This document shows, piece by piece, positions 31,595 to 43,305 of a DNA stretch of 64,000 bases (positions are counted from its first letter, which is position 1; the number at the start of each line of letters is the position of its first letter). The DNA is taken from assembly GCA_030770535.1 (NCBI GenBank), contig JASVEC010000051.1, positions 62,001 to 126,000 of the forward strand, given 5' to 3'. A program made the position numbers and the translations under genes. The notes under the pieces were generated by a model. That model saw only the letters and a program-made list of their open reading frames with translations, did not search any database and had not been told where the DNA came from. The DNA is from Batkoa obscura. Its lineage: Eukaryota > Entomophthoromycota > Entomophthoromycetes > Entomophthorales > Batkoaceae.

Positions 31595-32959
31595 ATGGTC
31601 ATCTTTAACAAAGCAGCGATCTTACTTCGTATCAAAGACAAAAAATTCTGGCTTGCAATAGCGTTAGGCCAATTCCTATCATTATGTATCTCCACTACCA
31701 ATATCACCACTGGTTCCATGGCCCAAAAATATGAAATGAACATACCTGCTACTCAATCCTTTGTTAATTATATACTATTGTTTATTGTTTATAATACGTT
31801 TTTGATTTATAAATATGGAATTAGAGAGTATGGAAGTGTACTAAAAAATAGAGGATGGATATGTAAGTTAGATAATAGAAACGTAAAATCAAAGTGAATT
31901 GAAGATACTGATTAATATTTCTATAGATCTCATCCTTGCCCTGTTTGATGTTGAAGGCAACTATTTTATTGTTAAAGGATTTGGAAATACCAACTATTTA
32001 AGTGCTATGCTAATTAATGCTTGCTCTACTCCAGGCGTGGTTGTATTAAGTTTTTTATTTTTAAAAACTAGATATCGTTGGACTCATATTGTAGGAGTGT
32101 TGTTTTGTTTAATTGGTTTAATTATGTTAGTTTTATCTGATGTTTTACTTGATAAGGATTATCCAGGTAAATTTAAGATTATTTATCAATTACATATTAA
32201 TTCTATATTAATAGCTAGCAATTTATTACTTGGTAATATATATTGTATTATTGGGGCTTTATTTTATGCTTGTTCCAATACACTACAAGAATTTATGGTA
32301 CGTAAACATCCCAACTATGAAATTATTGCTATGATTGGTTTATTTGGTATGATTATTAGTGGTATTCAACTGTAAGTTTTTAGTTTTATATCTTATTATA
32401 ATTTTGTTTATTGACACTTTTTTTCTATAGTGGTGCGTTAGAAAGAGATGAGTTTGTTCATGCTAACTGGAATTCAGGAACAAGTAAAAACTATATAATA
32501 ATAACAGTGATTTACTAATTAATAATATTAATTTTAGTCGGTTTATATTGTGGATTTACCATTGCAATGTTTTGTTTATATTCTTTAACCCCAGTATTAA
32601 TTGGAATGACTAGTGCTACATTTTTTAATATTTCTTTGTTAACTTCCGATTTTTATGGTTTAATTCTAGGTTTAATCTTTTTAACTGTTAGTGTAAGTTG
32701 TTTATTAATATTGTGTTTTATATAATTTAATATATATTAATTATTCTTACTATCATACTAGACCCATATTATGTATCCCTTTGCTTTTATTTGCGTCTTG
32801 CTAGGTTTAATTATTTATAATGTTTATCCAACTCATCAAAAAGGAGAAGTTCTTGGTGGATCAAAAGATGAAAATAATGAGGCTATTGATAAGGAAATTG
32901 AATCTGAATTTGATGTTCATCTTAAAAATAAGCAAGATAAAAATATAGAAATGGTTTAA
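31595..32959 (+). CDS. SLC35F1/F2-type solute transporter
   Basis: Five exons: 31595-31862, 31927-32371, 32431-32483, 32538-32692 and 32762-32959, giving 372 residues. About ten hydrophobic segments are visible. Landmarks of the SLC35F1/F2 group include ALGQFLSLCISTTNITTG, LILALFDVEGNYFIVKGF, INACSTPGVVVLSFLFLK, CIIGALFYACSNTLQEF and FLTVSTHIMYPFAFI. The N-terminus and the charged C-terminal tail face the cytosol by family analogy. SLC35 proteins belong to the drug/metabolite transporter superfamily; the substrate of this fungal branch is not established. All junction phases agree. It is convergent with the helicase gene, with 125 bp between stop codons. Confidence 0.88.
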
Positions 32960-33084
32960 AATTGATCTATAGTATAATACATTCATTAATAATATTAATT
33001 TATAATAAAAATATAATTATATATATTAATTAAAAAACTAACTATTTTATTATAATTTATTTACTTAGTTATTATTTCATCATT

Positions 33085-35377
33085 TTAATCATACATTTCA
33101 GGCACCAAAATATCTGCATTAGTATTTAAATAAATACCTAATTCTAATAAAAATTCACACCCTTTATCAGTTGATTGTAGTTTATTATTAAACACAGTAT
33201 TTGAATCAGCAATAATAAAAAGCTGTCTTTTAGCCCTAGTAATTGCCACATTCATTCTTCTATAATCTAATAAAAAACCCACTTGGTTTTGGTTATTACT
33301 TCTTACTAAAGATAAACAAATAACTTCTTTCTCCCTTCCTTGAAAGCCATCAATTGTTCCTATTTCCAATTCTTTAATTTCTTGAAATTTAAGTTTAAGT
33401 TGTGTAACCTGCGCATTATATGGGGATAGGATAGCTATCTGTGAAGGTAAGATCCCATTTTCTATTAGTTTTAAATAATGTTGATATATAATTTCTATCT
33501 CCCCTTCATTATATTTGGAGGAAGTTGATAATATATTATTATTGTTATTTTGGTCTAATTCATTACATTCCACTAAATTGCTTTGTGCTGTATCTACAAA
33601 TATTAATGGGCAATCAGTGATTTCATTCTCAATAACATGTTTTAAGTCAATTAGCAGATGATCTTTAACTGATTGATCGGCTACTAATTGATTATTATAT
33701 AACAATTTAGAACTTAATTTCATAATTTTTTCATTCATTCTATATTGAATTGTTAACATTTTATAACATTTATTTCCATAAAATTGAATTAATTTCTGAA
33801 ACAATGTATTTTCTAATTGTTTGTTTTTTTGATTTTTAATAGTAGGAGGTAATTGATGATGATCTCCAGCAAATATTACTTTATTTGAATATTTTATAGG
33901 TAATAAACATTCCGGTTCTAATCCTTGAGTAGCTTCATCAATAATCACTATGTCATATTTTTGATCAAAAAAAAGTTTACTGCCTACTCCATTTAAAGTA
34001 GATAATGTTACTTGTGTATTTTTCATTAATTGTTGAGTTAATTTATTTTCTCTTAATTTTAATTCTTTTCTCAATTCTTTTAATTCCAAATATAATTTTT
34101 TACGTTCACTGTATTTTTTACAATGTTGAATATTGCTTACAGTTGTATTGATTTCTTGTCGAATATCTGATATTAACTGGCCTTCTTCACTATATTTTAA
34201 TTTAATATCTAACACATAATCCATGATTTGGGGTAACGAGATTCTTTCTGGCTGTCCTATACGAATACAATCTACTTTATGTGGGATTAATCGTTCAAGA
34301 ATATTATCTACATTATTTTATTAGTACAATATTATATTATTATTATTATTATTATTACCAACAGATATATTGGATGGTCCACAAATTAGTATTTTTTTAT
34401 TCAAATTAATTAATTGTAATATTAATTCAATTAAAGTATATGTTTTTCCAGTCTAAAAATACATAAATAAATACTTAAACTTAAGGATATAAATATTTAC
34501 CCCAGGAGGTCCATGAATTAAAGCTAAATGCTCCGCTTTTAAAGCTAACAAAACAGCTTCTTTTTGGGATAAATTTAAATTTTCATTTTTAAATTTGATA
34601 TCTTCTAACTTTAGATTCTCGTCGAATTGAGGTTGTTGGAGCTTCTTCTTTTCTTTATCTATTAATAATAAATTGATTAAATCTTTGTTTCCCATCCAAT
34701 GCTCATTAGTTCCTGTGTCAAGTATCTTCTCAATATCAGATAATACTTTTAATTGTCTTTTTGAATGAGAGTAAGATAAATTCAATTTTACTAAATTATG
34801 AAATAAAATTACCTTTTATAACTAACTTCATTAGCTAATTGAATACTAAAATATTAATAATTAATTCTTCTTTATCCAATTACATAGAACAAGAAACTTA
34901 CACTTTCCAAATCCCATTTTCATCTAATAAAGTTTCATTTTTAATGCTTACTACTACCTTTGTATCTGTTAATTTCACTATTATACCAGTTAGTTCTTCG
35001 GATTCGCTATCTTTTTTTTCTTTCTTTTTAGATACATTGGATTGTAAGGCTACTACATCGCCTGATTTTATGATACTTGCACCGATTTTACTACCCGATT
35101 CAAGGGGGTTGAGTTCAACTATTCTAATAAAAAGTTAACTTGTTAATAAATAAAACAATTATCAAATTGAATTCTACACTTACAACTTGCCACCCAATCC
35201 GATTTTTGTATTAAAAATCTTCAAATTGTTAATCAATAATCCCAATTTCTTTAAATAATTGGTATTGTTAGCATTACTTCTCTCAAGTTTTTCTTGAATT
35301 TCTTCATCTTTTTCTTGCGTTATTAATAGCTTTAATGTTTCTACTATCTTTTTGTTTATAATACTATTGCCTTCCAT
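33085..35377 (-). CDS. HCS1: HCS1/IGHMBP2-type SF1B helicase
   Basis: Six exons: 35377-35184, 35123-34902, 34845-34813, 34756-34501, 34452-34359 and 34307-33085, giving 673 residues, near yeast Hcs1 (about 683). The N-terminal oligonucleotide-binding region is followed by QLANEVSYKR, motif Q/I with Walker A GPPGTGKTYTL split by intron 4, motif II DEATQGLEPE, motif III GDHHQLPPT, motif IV QYRMNEKIM, motif V GTIDGFQGREKEV and motif VI NVAITRAKRQL. Human IGHMBP2's R3H and AN1 extensions are absent, as in yeast. The enzyme is a 5'-3' helicase acting on DNA and RNA. Exon 3 is only 33 nt; intron 3 ends at an AAAAAG acceptor chosen because the nearer TTTAG would break the frame. Confidence 0.9.
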
Positions 35378-35652
35378 TATTATTTTAAATAGAAAGTATA
35401 AAGTTTAAAATGAGAGTTTTATTCTTAAAGTTGACGTAATTCAATTATGCTTAAAATTTGATTAAAACTAATATAAAATAAAAAAGTAAATTTAATATCA
35501 ACAATAAAATCAAAATTATTATTATTATTATTATTAGGGGGTTAAAACTTAATATTATAAGTAGTATATAAAAGGACTTAAGAAAAAGAAATAAAGATTT
35601 TCACTTTTCATAAAAAGGGGGAATTAAACTGCTAATAAAGTTCTTCTTTCTC

Positions 35653-37213
35653 TCAACAAATAACACAATCATTTTTCTTTTTATCTTTTTTACGCCCCTT
35701 TTGACGAATAGTACCAATATCGGATCTCGTTAATGTAGGTGCAAAATCGGGCTGATTTAGCCTTTCTTTTGCTTTTTCAAACCCGTTACTAGCCGCTTTT
35801 TTATACCATCCTAACGCATTTTGTAAACTAATTTCAACACCAACTCCCATTTCATAATATTGTCCCATGGCATATTCTGCTTTTGGAAAGCCTTGAGATG
35901 AGGCTTTTGAACACCATTGAAAGGCTAACTCATCACTTTGATCTAACACACCAGGCGCTCCAGTTAAATACCATCCACTTAAAGCTACTTGCGCTTCTGG
36001 ATGTCCTCCTTGAGCTGCTCGACGATAATAATCAATCGATAACATAGGGTCAACTTGTAAATTATATTCTCCATACTCATAGCAATATCCTAATTTATAT
36101 TGGGCTGGCAAATAATTTAAATCTGCCGCTTTTATTAAATAATCTCTTCCTTCTACATCATCTCTTATACCTAAATCTTCTTCATATAATCCAAATAATA
36201 TCAATGCCCATATATAAGCCCCCTGTGGACAATATTGGTTGGCTTCTGAAGCTGAACGGCGTAAATAAAATTGGGCATTTTTATTATTAACGCCTAATTT
36301 AAGTTCCCCATAGATATATGCTATACCAAGTCTCTATGATATAGTATATAAATATAAATTAATAAATAAATAAAAGTAAACTTACATAATTTGCTGAAGG
36401 ATCGGCTAAAGCGGCAGCTTTTTTGTAATAAGCTACTGCACGCGTAAAATCCTTTTTTTTCTCATAATGAAAACCTACTTTATCAATAGCAGGGGGATAA
36501 CCCAATTTAGCACTTGATAAATAAAGTGTATTTGATCTACTTGAAGATGGAGAATAACCATACATCCCTTTTTCGTTCCAAGTACCCACAATATAAACTG
36601 CTTCTGGATTATTTAATTTTTGTAATTTTTTAATCCAAAATATTCCTTCTTTTTCTAATTTTTGAGAAGATTCCTCATCGTAAGTAGGTAAATCCTTATT
36701 TAAGAGATTAACCGAGGATTCTAATAAAAACTTACCAAACTCTAACTGAACTTTTGGATCATTTGTTTTTTTGGCATTTTCTCTGTAAACATTTAATAAA
36801 TCATCATTACCCGATAATGAAAAGGATAGATTAGTTTGAGATTCGGATAAGCTATGCATAGAATAAGTGCTTCTTCTTTTACTTTGAAATTTTTCTGGAT
36901 CAACAAACATGAGGGATAATCTTCTATCTGCATTACCATCCGAATCTAAAAATAAAGCTGATTTTCTTAATTCGTTAACTGAACGTGGACGAAATCGACT
37001 ATTTTTTCTTTGTAATGGGTTCAACTTCTCTCCATCTAAAGTAGGTAACTCACTAGTCGATTGATTTCTTACTTTATAAAATATATCTTCTCCTTTTAAC
37101 TCATTTTCAAAATTCTCTGTATGTTGATCAATTTGTAAGGATCTTCTACGATTAGCTGACTTGGATGCATGTGATGAATGTGCTGTAAGCAGGGTGGAAC
37201 TAGTGGAAGCCAT
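35653..37213 (-). CDS. SEL1-repeat protein with CaaX box (Skt5/Chs4-like)
   Basis: Two exons, 37213-36386 and 36333-35653, giving 502 residues. Residues 1-150 are basic and Ser-rich, likely disordered. From about 160 at least seven SEL1 repeats follow, for example ANYRLGIAYIYGELKLG, AQYKLGYCYEYG, AQVALSGWYLTGAPG and AEYAMGQYYEMGVGVE. The protein ends KKKNDCVIC, a polybasic stretch plus CaaX prenylation box, so it is probably farnesylated and membrane-bound. This is the plan of fungal Skt5/Chs4 proteins, which recruit and activate class IV chitin synthase at the bud or septum. It is shorter than yeast Skt5, so paralogues of that group are equally possible. Confidence 0.87.
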
Positions 37214-38741
37214 TTTATTTTTTATGAAAAATAAATTGATATCTCAATAAATGAAATTATTTCAAATTAAAATTCAATTTAAGAACCATCTGAAATAAAA
37301 AGGTACCACTGTGTCACTATCAAAAGTTCTCATTGGTTGCATAGTAATTGATAAATTGATTGGTGGAGTTGAGCTAAATCAGCATGAATTTAACCAATAA
37401 AAAGTGGGTTAATACCTTAATGGGTTTCGGCTTATTATTATGTTTGATTATGAGATTTGAAATTTTATTTTTAGATAACATTAGTGTTAGTATTAAGGAT
37501 TTATTAGTTAAGTTTAAATTTACTCCTAGTTGTTGTGAGGCAATGAAAATAGAATAACTGGTCATTTAATGATTTAATAATTAATAATACTAATAAAATA
37601 ACAATACGAGTTGGCCCTTTAACTATTGATAATATTCAGTTTCTTATTTCCTTACTATAAAACTAATAAAATTCTTAAATAATAACACTATTAATTTATT
37701 ATCATTGCCAAGTTTTGCCAATATGCTTTACTAAAAACAGCCTTAAATAACTATTTATTTTAAAATAAATATTTATAATTAGAATTTTACAACAGTTATT
37801 TTAAAAATAAAAGTTCATATTACTTATTATAGTAACTAGTATCAAAATCCAAAGTATTGGCTTTAATTTACTTATTTTAATTGGTGGCTAAAATTATATA
37901 AAACTTGATGTTTTAGGATTTATACCTTTTACTGAGGTTTATAGTTAAATGTTGAGGTAGTATTTTAATGAGATGTAGAAAAGAGCAATGATGAGAGTAC
38001 AATGAATGATAACTTGAGTACTAAATTACACAATGATAAATGAAATTCTTTCAAAACTGTAAATTTTATCAACTTTATTTATTCAAGAATAAATAATCTA
38101 AAAAGAACACAAAACTTTCATACCACTTTTATTAAAAAGCTAATTTTAAATTAGTGGAATATAAGATATCTTTTTAAATGTTAGTAAATTTTTTAAATTA
38201 CTACTATTTAAAAACAAATAGTTTATAAAAGATAACTTCGATAGCTCTGGTAAGGGTATTTTCTGTTTGAAGGCTGTATTAACATTTTTTCTATCTAATA
38301 GCACTTGGAAAACGGAAAAACAAAACTAAAAGGTTGTCCTCATGTGTTATATTTTGTTTTTATTGGTACACTCTTCATTATATGGGAGTATTTTTTTTTT
38401 ACTTCATTACTTTTTCCATTTTTCAAGCGCTATTAAGCGGAAAATTTGTTAGTAAAATTCTTAAACACAAAAATACATCCCCATGTTGATTAATAAAGGG
38501 TACTTAAGTTTAATAAAATAATTAAAAACCCAGAACTTGTTTTTAAAATTTGAATTCTATAAAATTTTTAGATAAGTATAAACATCATTTATATTCTTAA
38601 ATAAAATAGGTAGTATTTTTATTTTAGTATTCTTTTCATTTTCAAATTATTTTAAATTTAAAATATTTAATATCTAGGGCTACTAATAATATAGTAAACA
38701 GTAAAAAAAACTGGGGAAGCTCCCAAAAAAAATTGCACTAC
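37214..38741. other. Intergenic spacer with one MITE
   Basis: Upstream of the SEL1 gene and ending at the retrotransposon's target site. A MITE lies at 38383-38483. A 63-codon minus-strand frame at 37374-37565 has no features and is probably chance. Confidence 0.5.
38383..38483 (-). mobile_element. Fold-back MITE, reverse orientation
   Basis: TGGGAGTATTTTTTTTTAC to AATACATCCCCA, with the AAGCGCTATTAAGCGG core. Confidence 0.85.
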
Positions 38742-39209
38742 TGTGAAAGTTGATACTTAGTGGCCGAAGTTAAAAGCTACTCTTGCTTAATTAACTTGCC
38801 TTGAGTCGAAGGGTCTTAGTTTATATAACTAAGGTAGACTTAACTTAATAGAAATAGTATGTAGTAAGCTACAAATTATGTAAAACAAATACAATGGAAG
38901 ATACTACTATAAAATCTATATCAGATGTTGTCAGAAAGACTTAGTGACTTTATTAATGATACGTTATCAGGGAGTAATCCAATTAAAAAAAAACCTGGAG
39001 TTATCATATTGAAGAATCTCTTTTATACTCCAATAAATATGGATATTAATACGAGAGGATGTTATTCCTTGCAATATGAAGTTAGAAATTCTCGCAGCAA
39101 ATCAAAATAAGGGACTCTGACTTGATTGTATTTGAACTTGAGAACACAGCAACTTAAGTGATTGTTGCGTTATAATCAATCCGAGAGCTAAATAAAGCAA
39201 TATTTCACA
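38742..39209 (-). repeat. LTR (3' LTR of the element)
   Basis: 468 bp, with termini TGTGAAA and TTTCACA forming a 7-bp inverted repeat. It appears identical to the other LTR. Confidence 0.95.
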
Positions 39210-39295
39210 TTTCCCTCCCTATGATTTGATGTAGTGAATTTTTATGATTTACTTACCAAGAGCAATTTGACTAGTTACGAATTGTACTCATTGAA

Positions 39296-42200
39296 TCACA
39301 TTGCTGATTTGAGAAACTTGGCATGGACTCGATTATAAATGACGCTTGTTCCTTTATGTTTAATCGAATAGCTATCATACAAGTGTTTATGTATGATTTC
39401 ATATGGTCCGTCCCATTTCAGTGCCAGTTTATTTTTTCTAGGTTGGTTGTAGGAAGGATACAAATAAACAATATCTCCTACCTTGAAAGTGGCTAGACTA
39501 GGAAGTCTGGACATATCTTGCTGATACCTCTTTATCTTCGAATCTGTTAATGCGTTAAAGGCTTCAACTTGGATAGCTATCAATTTTTTTGTTAGTTTAG
39601 CCAAGTATATGTCAGGGCTTATCTCGCCTTGTTTAGCGATTAAAGGGGCAAAAGATATGGGGAGCCCAGGGTGTCTCCCATAAAGCATAATAAAAGGAGA
39701 CTTTTTAGTAATACTGTGTACTGAATATCTATATGCTAAAATAGCGGAATGTAGATATTCATCCCAACAGCTAGTTTTGTCAAAAGCTAGTTTTCTTAGT
39801 ATACGTATTAGTGTACCGTTTACTCTCTCAACCATTCCATTAGTTTCTGGATGATACGGAGCTGCAGTAGAATGTCTTATGGCCATTAGTCTGGCTAATT
39901 TTGGGAGAACTAGATTAACAAAATTGGCAGCATTATCGGTAAGTATCACCTGTGGGCTTCCATGTCTACAAATAATATCTTCATATATAAATTTAGATAT
40001 GTGGAAGGAAGTCTGGTTTGGTATTGCTCTAGCTTCAACCCACTTAGTTAGATGGTCTATAGCTACAACGATATACTTATTTCCTCTTACTGAAGAAGCT
40101 TCACAAAGAGGGCCTATCACATCTATACTTACCGTGTGGAATGCATGTTTAGGTAAAATAAACTTGTAAGCTGTTACTTTTATCCTACTTTGTTCTCTTT
40201 TACAAACATCACAATTATTTATGAAGTCTTCTAAGTCTGGTATCATTGATTCCCAATAGCAGGAAACTTTCATGGTGTCATATGTTTTTTGGAAGGCTGA
40301 ATGCCCGCAGATCACATTGTGAAACTGTTGACATGCAGATAGCCGCGAAGAAGGCTTAATATACGGAATATATGTTCCTTTAATCTTTTTGTACAATGCA
40401 TTACTTTTGACAATGATATTCTGGGCATTTTTCTCAAGCCATTGTTTAAGCTCAGGTTGTTGTTGCGGCCACTTATTTTTATTACCCAATAGGTTGTACA
40501 GATCATCATCTATGGGGGTGGCTAGACAGATCCTGGGTAACCTACTAAGCCCATCTGCATTTTGGTGATCTTTACCTGGCTTATATACTATATCAAAACT
40601 ATACGATTGTAGTTTTAGAGCCCACCTAGCTAGACGTCCTTCAGGATTAGTGATTGAATATAACCACTTTAGGGAAACATGGTCGGTAATAACAGTAAAG
40701 TGAGTGCCATAGATATACGGTCTAAATGCCTTTATAGCATGAATAATTGCAAGGCATTCCTTCTCTGTCGTAGTGTAATTCCTCTCATGCTTCGATAAGG
40801 TTCTAGAGGTATAAGCTATTGGATGCTCGCAGTTGTCATCATCCAGTTGACTTAAAACACCTCCAACTGCCGTTAGGCTAGCGTCGGTATGCAGGGAGAA
40901 GGGCTTTGAGAAATTTGGAAACATCAACACTGGGGCGTTAAGCAGCTTATCGCGAAGTTCTTCAAAGGCTTGTTGGTGTTCTTCTTTCCATTGAAACTTG
41001 ACTTCTTTCTTTAACAATTGGAATAGTGGAGTGGCTAAGTTCGAAAAATCTTTTATAAATCTTCGGTAGTAATTCATTAGTCCGAGGAATACTTGTACTT
41101 CTCTCATCGTAGTTGGGGGGAAAAGCTCTTTTACTGCATCTAATTTATTAGGAATAGGAGCTAAACCTTTGTCAGAGACCTTGTAGCCTAAAAATTCCAG
41201 ACTAGTTTGGAAAAATGAGCATTTTTTTGGCTTTAACTTTAAGTTAGCTTGGCGAAGACGTTCGAATACTGCTTTAAGGTGATTTAGGTGATCCACGAAA
41301 GTCTTCGAGAACACATTCAAGTCGTCTAAGTAAATTAGTACACATGAGAGCTTAAGATCACCTAGTGTATTATCCATAAGACGTTGGAATGTAGCAGGAG
41401 CGTTTGAAAGGCCTTGTGGCATCCTCGTTGGTTGAAATAGTCCTTCGGAAGTAATCAAAGCGCATTTCTCTTGGTCTTCCGGATCCATTTCTACCTGCCA
41501 GTATCCTGAGATTAGATCCATTGCTGAAAAGTATTTTGCACCTTGTAAGCGGTCAACAGCATCATCTATTCTGGGTAGTGGATATACATCCTTCTTTGTG
41601 ATTTTGTTGAGTTTCCTATAGTCCATAACTACTCTATTAGTTCCATCTTTTTTCTTAACAATCATAAGGGGAGAGGCCCATGGACTATTTGAAGGGATAA
41701 TCAAACCTAATCTTAAAAGTTTTTGGACTTCTTCTCGTTCTGCCTTAAGTTCAGACTGAGATTTACGATATGCTTTAGTTGCAACAGGTAGTGAATCACA
41801 TGTATATACTTTATGTTTAGTATTGCGGGCACAGCCAATATCTTCTTCTGAAGTTGCAAAGACGTCTTTATATTCTTCCAGCAATTTATAAAATTGAAGT
41901 TGTTCATCTGGGTTTAGATGTTTAATAGTGTCTTTCTCAACAAACAGGGTTTGGTTATTAGGGGCTTCTTCATAAATTTGGAATTCTTCTAGTGTTGCAA
42001 ATTTACTGAAAGTATTAATCACAATGTTATTTTCTACGTGGATTGTACCAACCTGTTGACCTCTAGAGATTTTGATATCTTTTTCGGTAATGTTGGCAAG
42101 CAGTAGTTTTATAGTCTCATTCATGTTATTACCTAAAATCCCGGGCATAGTTAGAGGTTCTAATCTTGAAACACTTTCTATACTGTATATAGATAGATGG

Positions 42201-43054
42201 AACTCCTTAGGTACCCATAATGAGATTTCGGTGTCTAGTACTACCTGTGATTTAGGCGGTATTAGTAAGTTCTTAGGGGAAATAATGGGGATTCCAGACT
42301 GCTTATATGCTATATCTGGATATTGATAAATCACAGATTCTAATCCGCAGAGAGTAACGTCAACTGATTTATTGTTAGTCCGATAGCTCATTATACGACA
42401 GTCAGGAGTTTTGTTGCTTATGTTGTTAATGGTTAGGTTCCTTGGCTTATTGTAGTACATTGGAATGGATTGATCTAATACTTTTAAGATATTTTGATCG
42501 TACAATAATTGGCAACCATGTTTCACAAAGAATTCGGTGCCTAGGAGGAAGTCGTAACCTTCGCTTTCCAACACTATCGCTGGAAAGGCTAAAGTTAGCT
42601 TTCCAAACTTAATAGGGATTGATGAGTATGCTCCTAGTGCCGTGACGGTTCCGGTTCCGGCTGTACCGAAGGTGTCCGAACAATCTATATCCGGTTTAAA
42701 GGGTAATCGTTTTACCAGACGACTCGATATGAAATTGATGGGAGCTCCGCTATCTAATATTATACGCACATTTTTTTTGTAAATCGACGCATTAATGTAA
42801 GTACAATCGGTGGAGTTGGCTTTGGCATCGAGGTTTACTAAGAGGATCTGTTTATTTGGATTCTGATATTCTCTAATGATGTTTCTAAATGCAATTGCTA
42901 AGTCTGATTCTCCAGTTAGGATTTTGTCTAGAGGAATTGGGATGGTAACATTAGTTAACCACTGGTGTGTATTATCTAGTTCACTTTGTGTAAGGGACAG
43001 TTTGGATAAATCGGATAATTGTGAAATGTAAGGTTTAGCAATTTCATTTATCAA
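39296..43054 (-). CDS. Ty3/gypsy Pol polyprotein
   Basis: 1252 residues counted from the first Met, preceded by the short region after gag. In order: an aspartic protease (DSGAPINFIS, about residue 110), reverse transcriptase (GLIIPSNSPWASPL; RMPQGLSNAPATF; the YLDDL active site), RNase H (LHTDASLTAVGG, FTVITDHVSLKWL), and integrase with an HHCC zinc-binding region (ending NNCDVCKR) and a DDE core (SIDVIGPL, ILTDNAANF, PETNGMVERVNG). The C-terminus (LKWDGPYEII) is the usual GPY/F-like module, with no chromodomain after it. Expression from the gag transcript by read-through or frameshifting is typical of the family. Confidence 0.95.
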   Translation of the reverse strand: MINEIAKPYISQLSDLSKLSLTQSELDNTHQWLTNVTIPIPLDKILTGESDLAIAFRNIIREYQNPNKQILLVNLDAKANSTDCTYINASIYKKNVRIILDSGAPINFISSRLVKRLPFKPDIDCSDTFGTAGTGTVTALGAYSSIPIKFGKLTLAFPAIVLESEGYDFLLGTEFFVKHGCQLLYDQNILKVLDQSIPMYYNKPRNLTINNISNKTPDCRIMSYRTNNKSVDVTLCGLESVIYQYPDIAYKQSGIPIISPKNLLIPPKSQVVLDTEISLWVPKEFHLSIYSIESVSRLEPLTMPGILGNNMNETIKLLLANITEKDIKISRGQQVGTIHVENNIVINTFSKFATLEEFQIYEEAPNNQTLFVEKDTIKHLNPDEQLQFYKLLEEYKDVFATSEEDIGCARNTKHKVYTCDSLPVATKAYRKSQSELKAEREEVQKLLRLGLIIPSNSPWASPLMIVKKKDGTNRVVMDYRKLNKITKKDVYPLPRIDDAVDRLQGAKYFSAMDLISGYWQVEMDPEDQEKCALITSEGLFQPTRMPQGLSNAPATFQRLMDNTLGDLKLSCVLIYLDDLNVFSKTFVDHLNHLKAVFERLRQANLKLKPKKCSFFQTSLEFLGYKVSDKGLAPIPNKLDAVKELFPPTTMREVQVFLGLMNYYRRFIKDFSNLATPLFQLLKKEVKFQWKEEHQQAFEELRDKLLNAPVLMFPNFSKPFSLHTDASLTAVGGVLSQLDDDNCEHPIAYTSRTLSKHERNYTTTEKECLAIIHAIKAFRPYIYGTHFTVITDHVSLKWLYSITNPEGRLARWALKLQSYSFDIVYKPGKDHQNADGLSRLPRICLATPIDDDLYNLLGNKNKWPQQQPELKQWLEKNAQNIIVKSNALYKKIKGTYIPYIKPSSRLSACQQFHNVICGHSAFQKTYDTMKVSCYWESMIPDLEDFINNCDVCKREQSRIKVTAYKFILPKHAFHTVSIDVIGPLCEASSVRGNKYIVVAIDHLTKWVEARAIPNQTSFHISKFIYEDIICRHGSPQVILTDNAANFVNLVLPKLARLMAIRHSTAAPYHPETNGMVERVNGTLIRILRKLAFDKTSCWDEYLHSAILAYRYSVHSITKKSPFIMLYGRHPGLPISFAPLIAKQGEISPDIYLAKLTKKLIAIQVEAFNALTDSKIKRYQQDMSRLPSLATFKVGDIVYLYPSYNQPRKNKLALKWDGPYEIIHKHLYDSYSIKHKGTSVIYNRVHAKFLKSAM

Positions 43055-43305
43055 GGCAGAATCAGGGGCATTGATAGAGTTATCAGGTGACTTATCAATT
43101 CGACGTGGAATGACTTTAGGAATTTCAACGACGGGAACCTTTTTCTTCTTGGGTCTGCCACGAATTTTGGAAGGTAGTGCTAGGATGAGGGTAGAGGGGT
43201 CAAATTTTGAAAGCGTGTTAATTTCGAAGTCTAATTCAGTGCTTTCATCTGGATCAGGAGGAATTTTTGATTTCGTGGAAGGGGGATCCTCATTTACCCT
43301 CCCAC

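Noticed and set aside
34786-34812. 22-nt intron using the nearer TTTAG acceptor in the helicase gene
   Set aside because: It would break the frame. The AAAAAG acceptor gives a 56-nt intron, typical here, and joins SYKR to QLKVL in frame.
37374-37565. 63-codon minus-strand frame upstream of the SEL1 gene
   Set aside because: No family features, low-complexity AT composition, no promoter or splice support.
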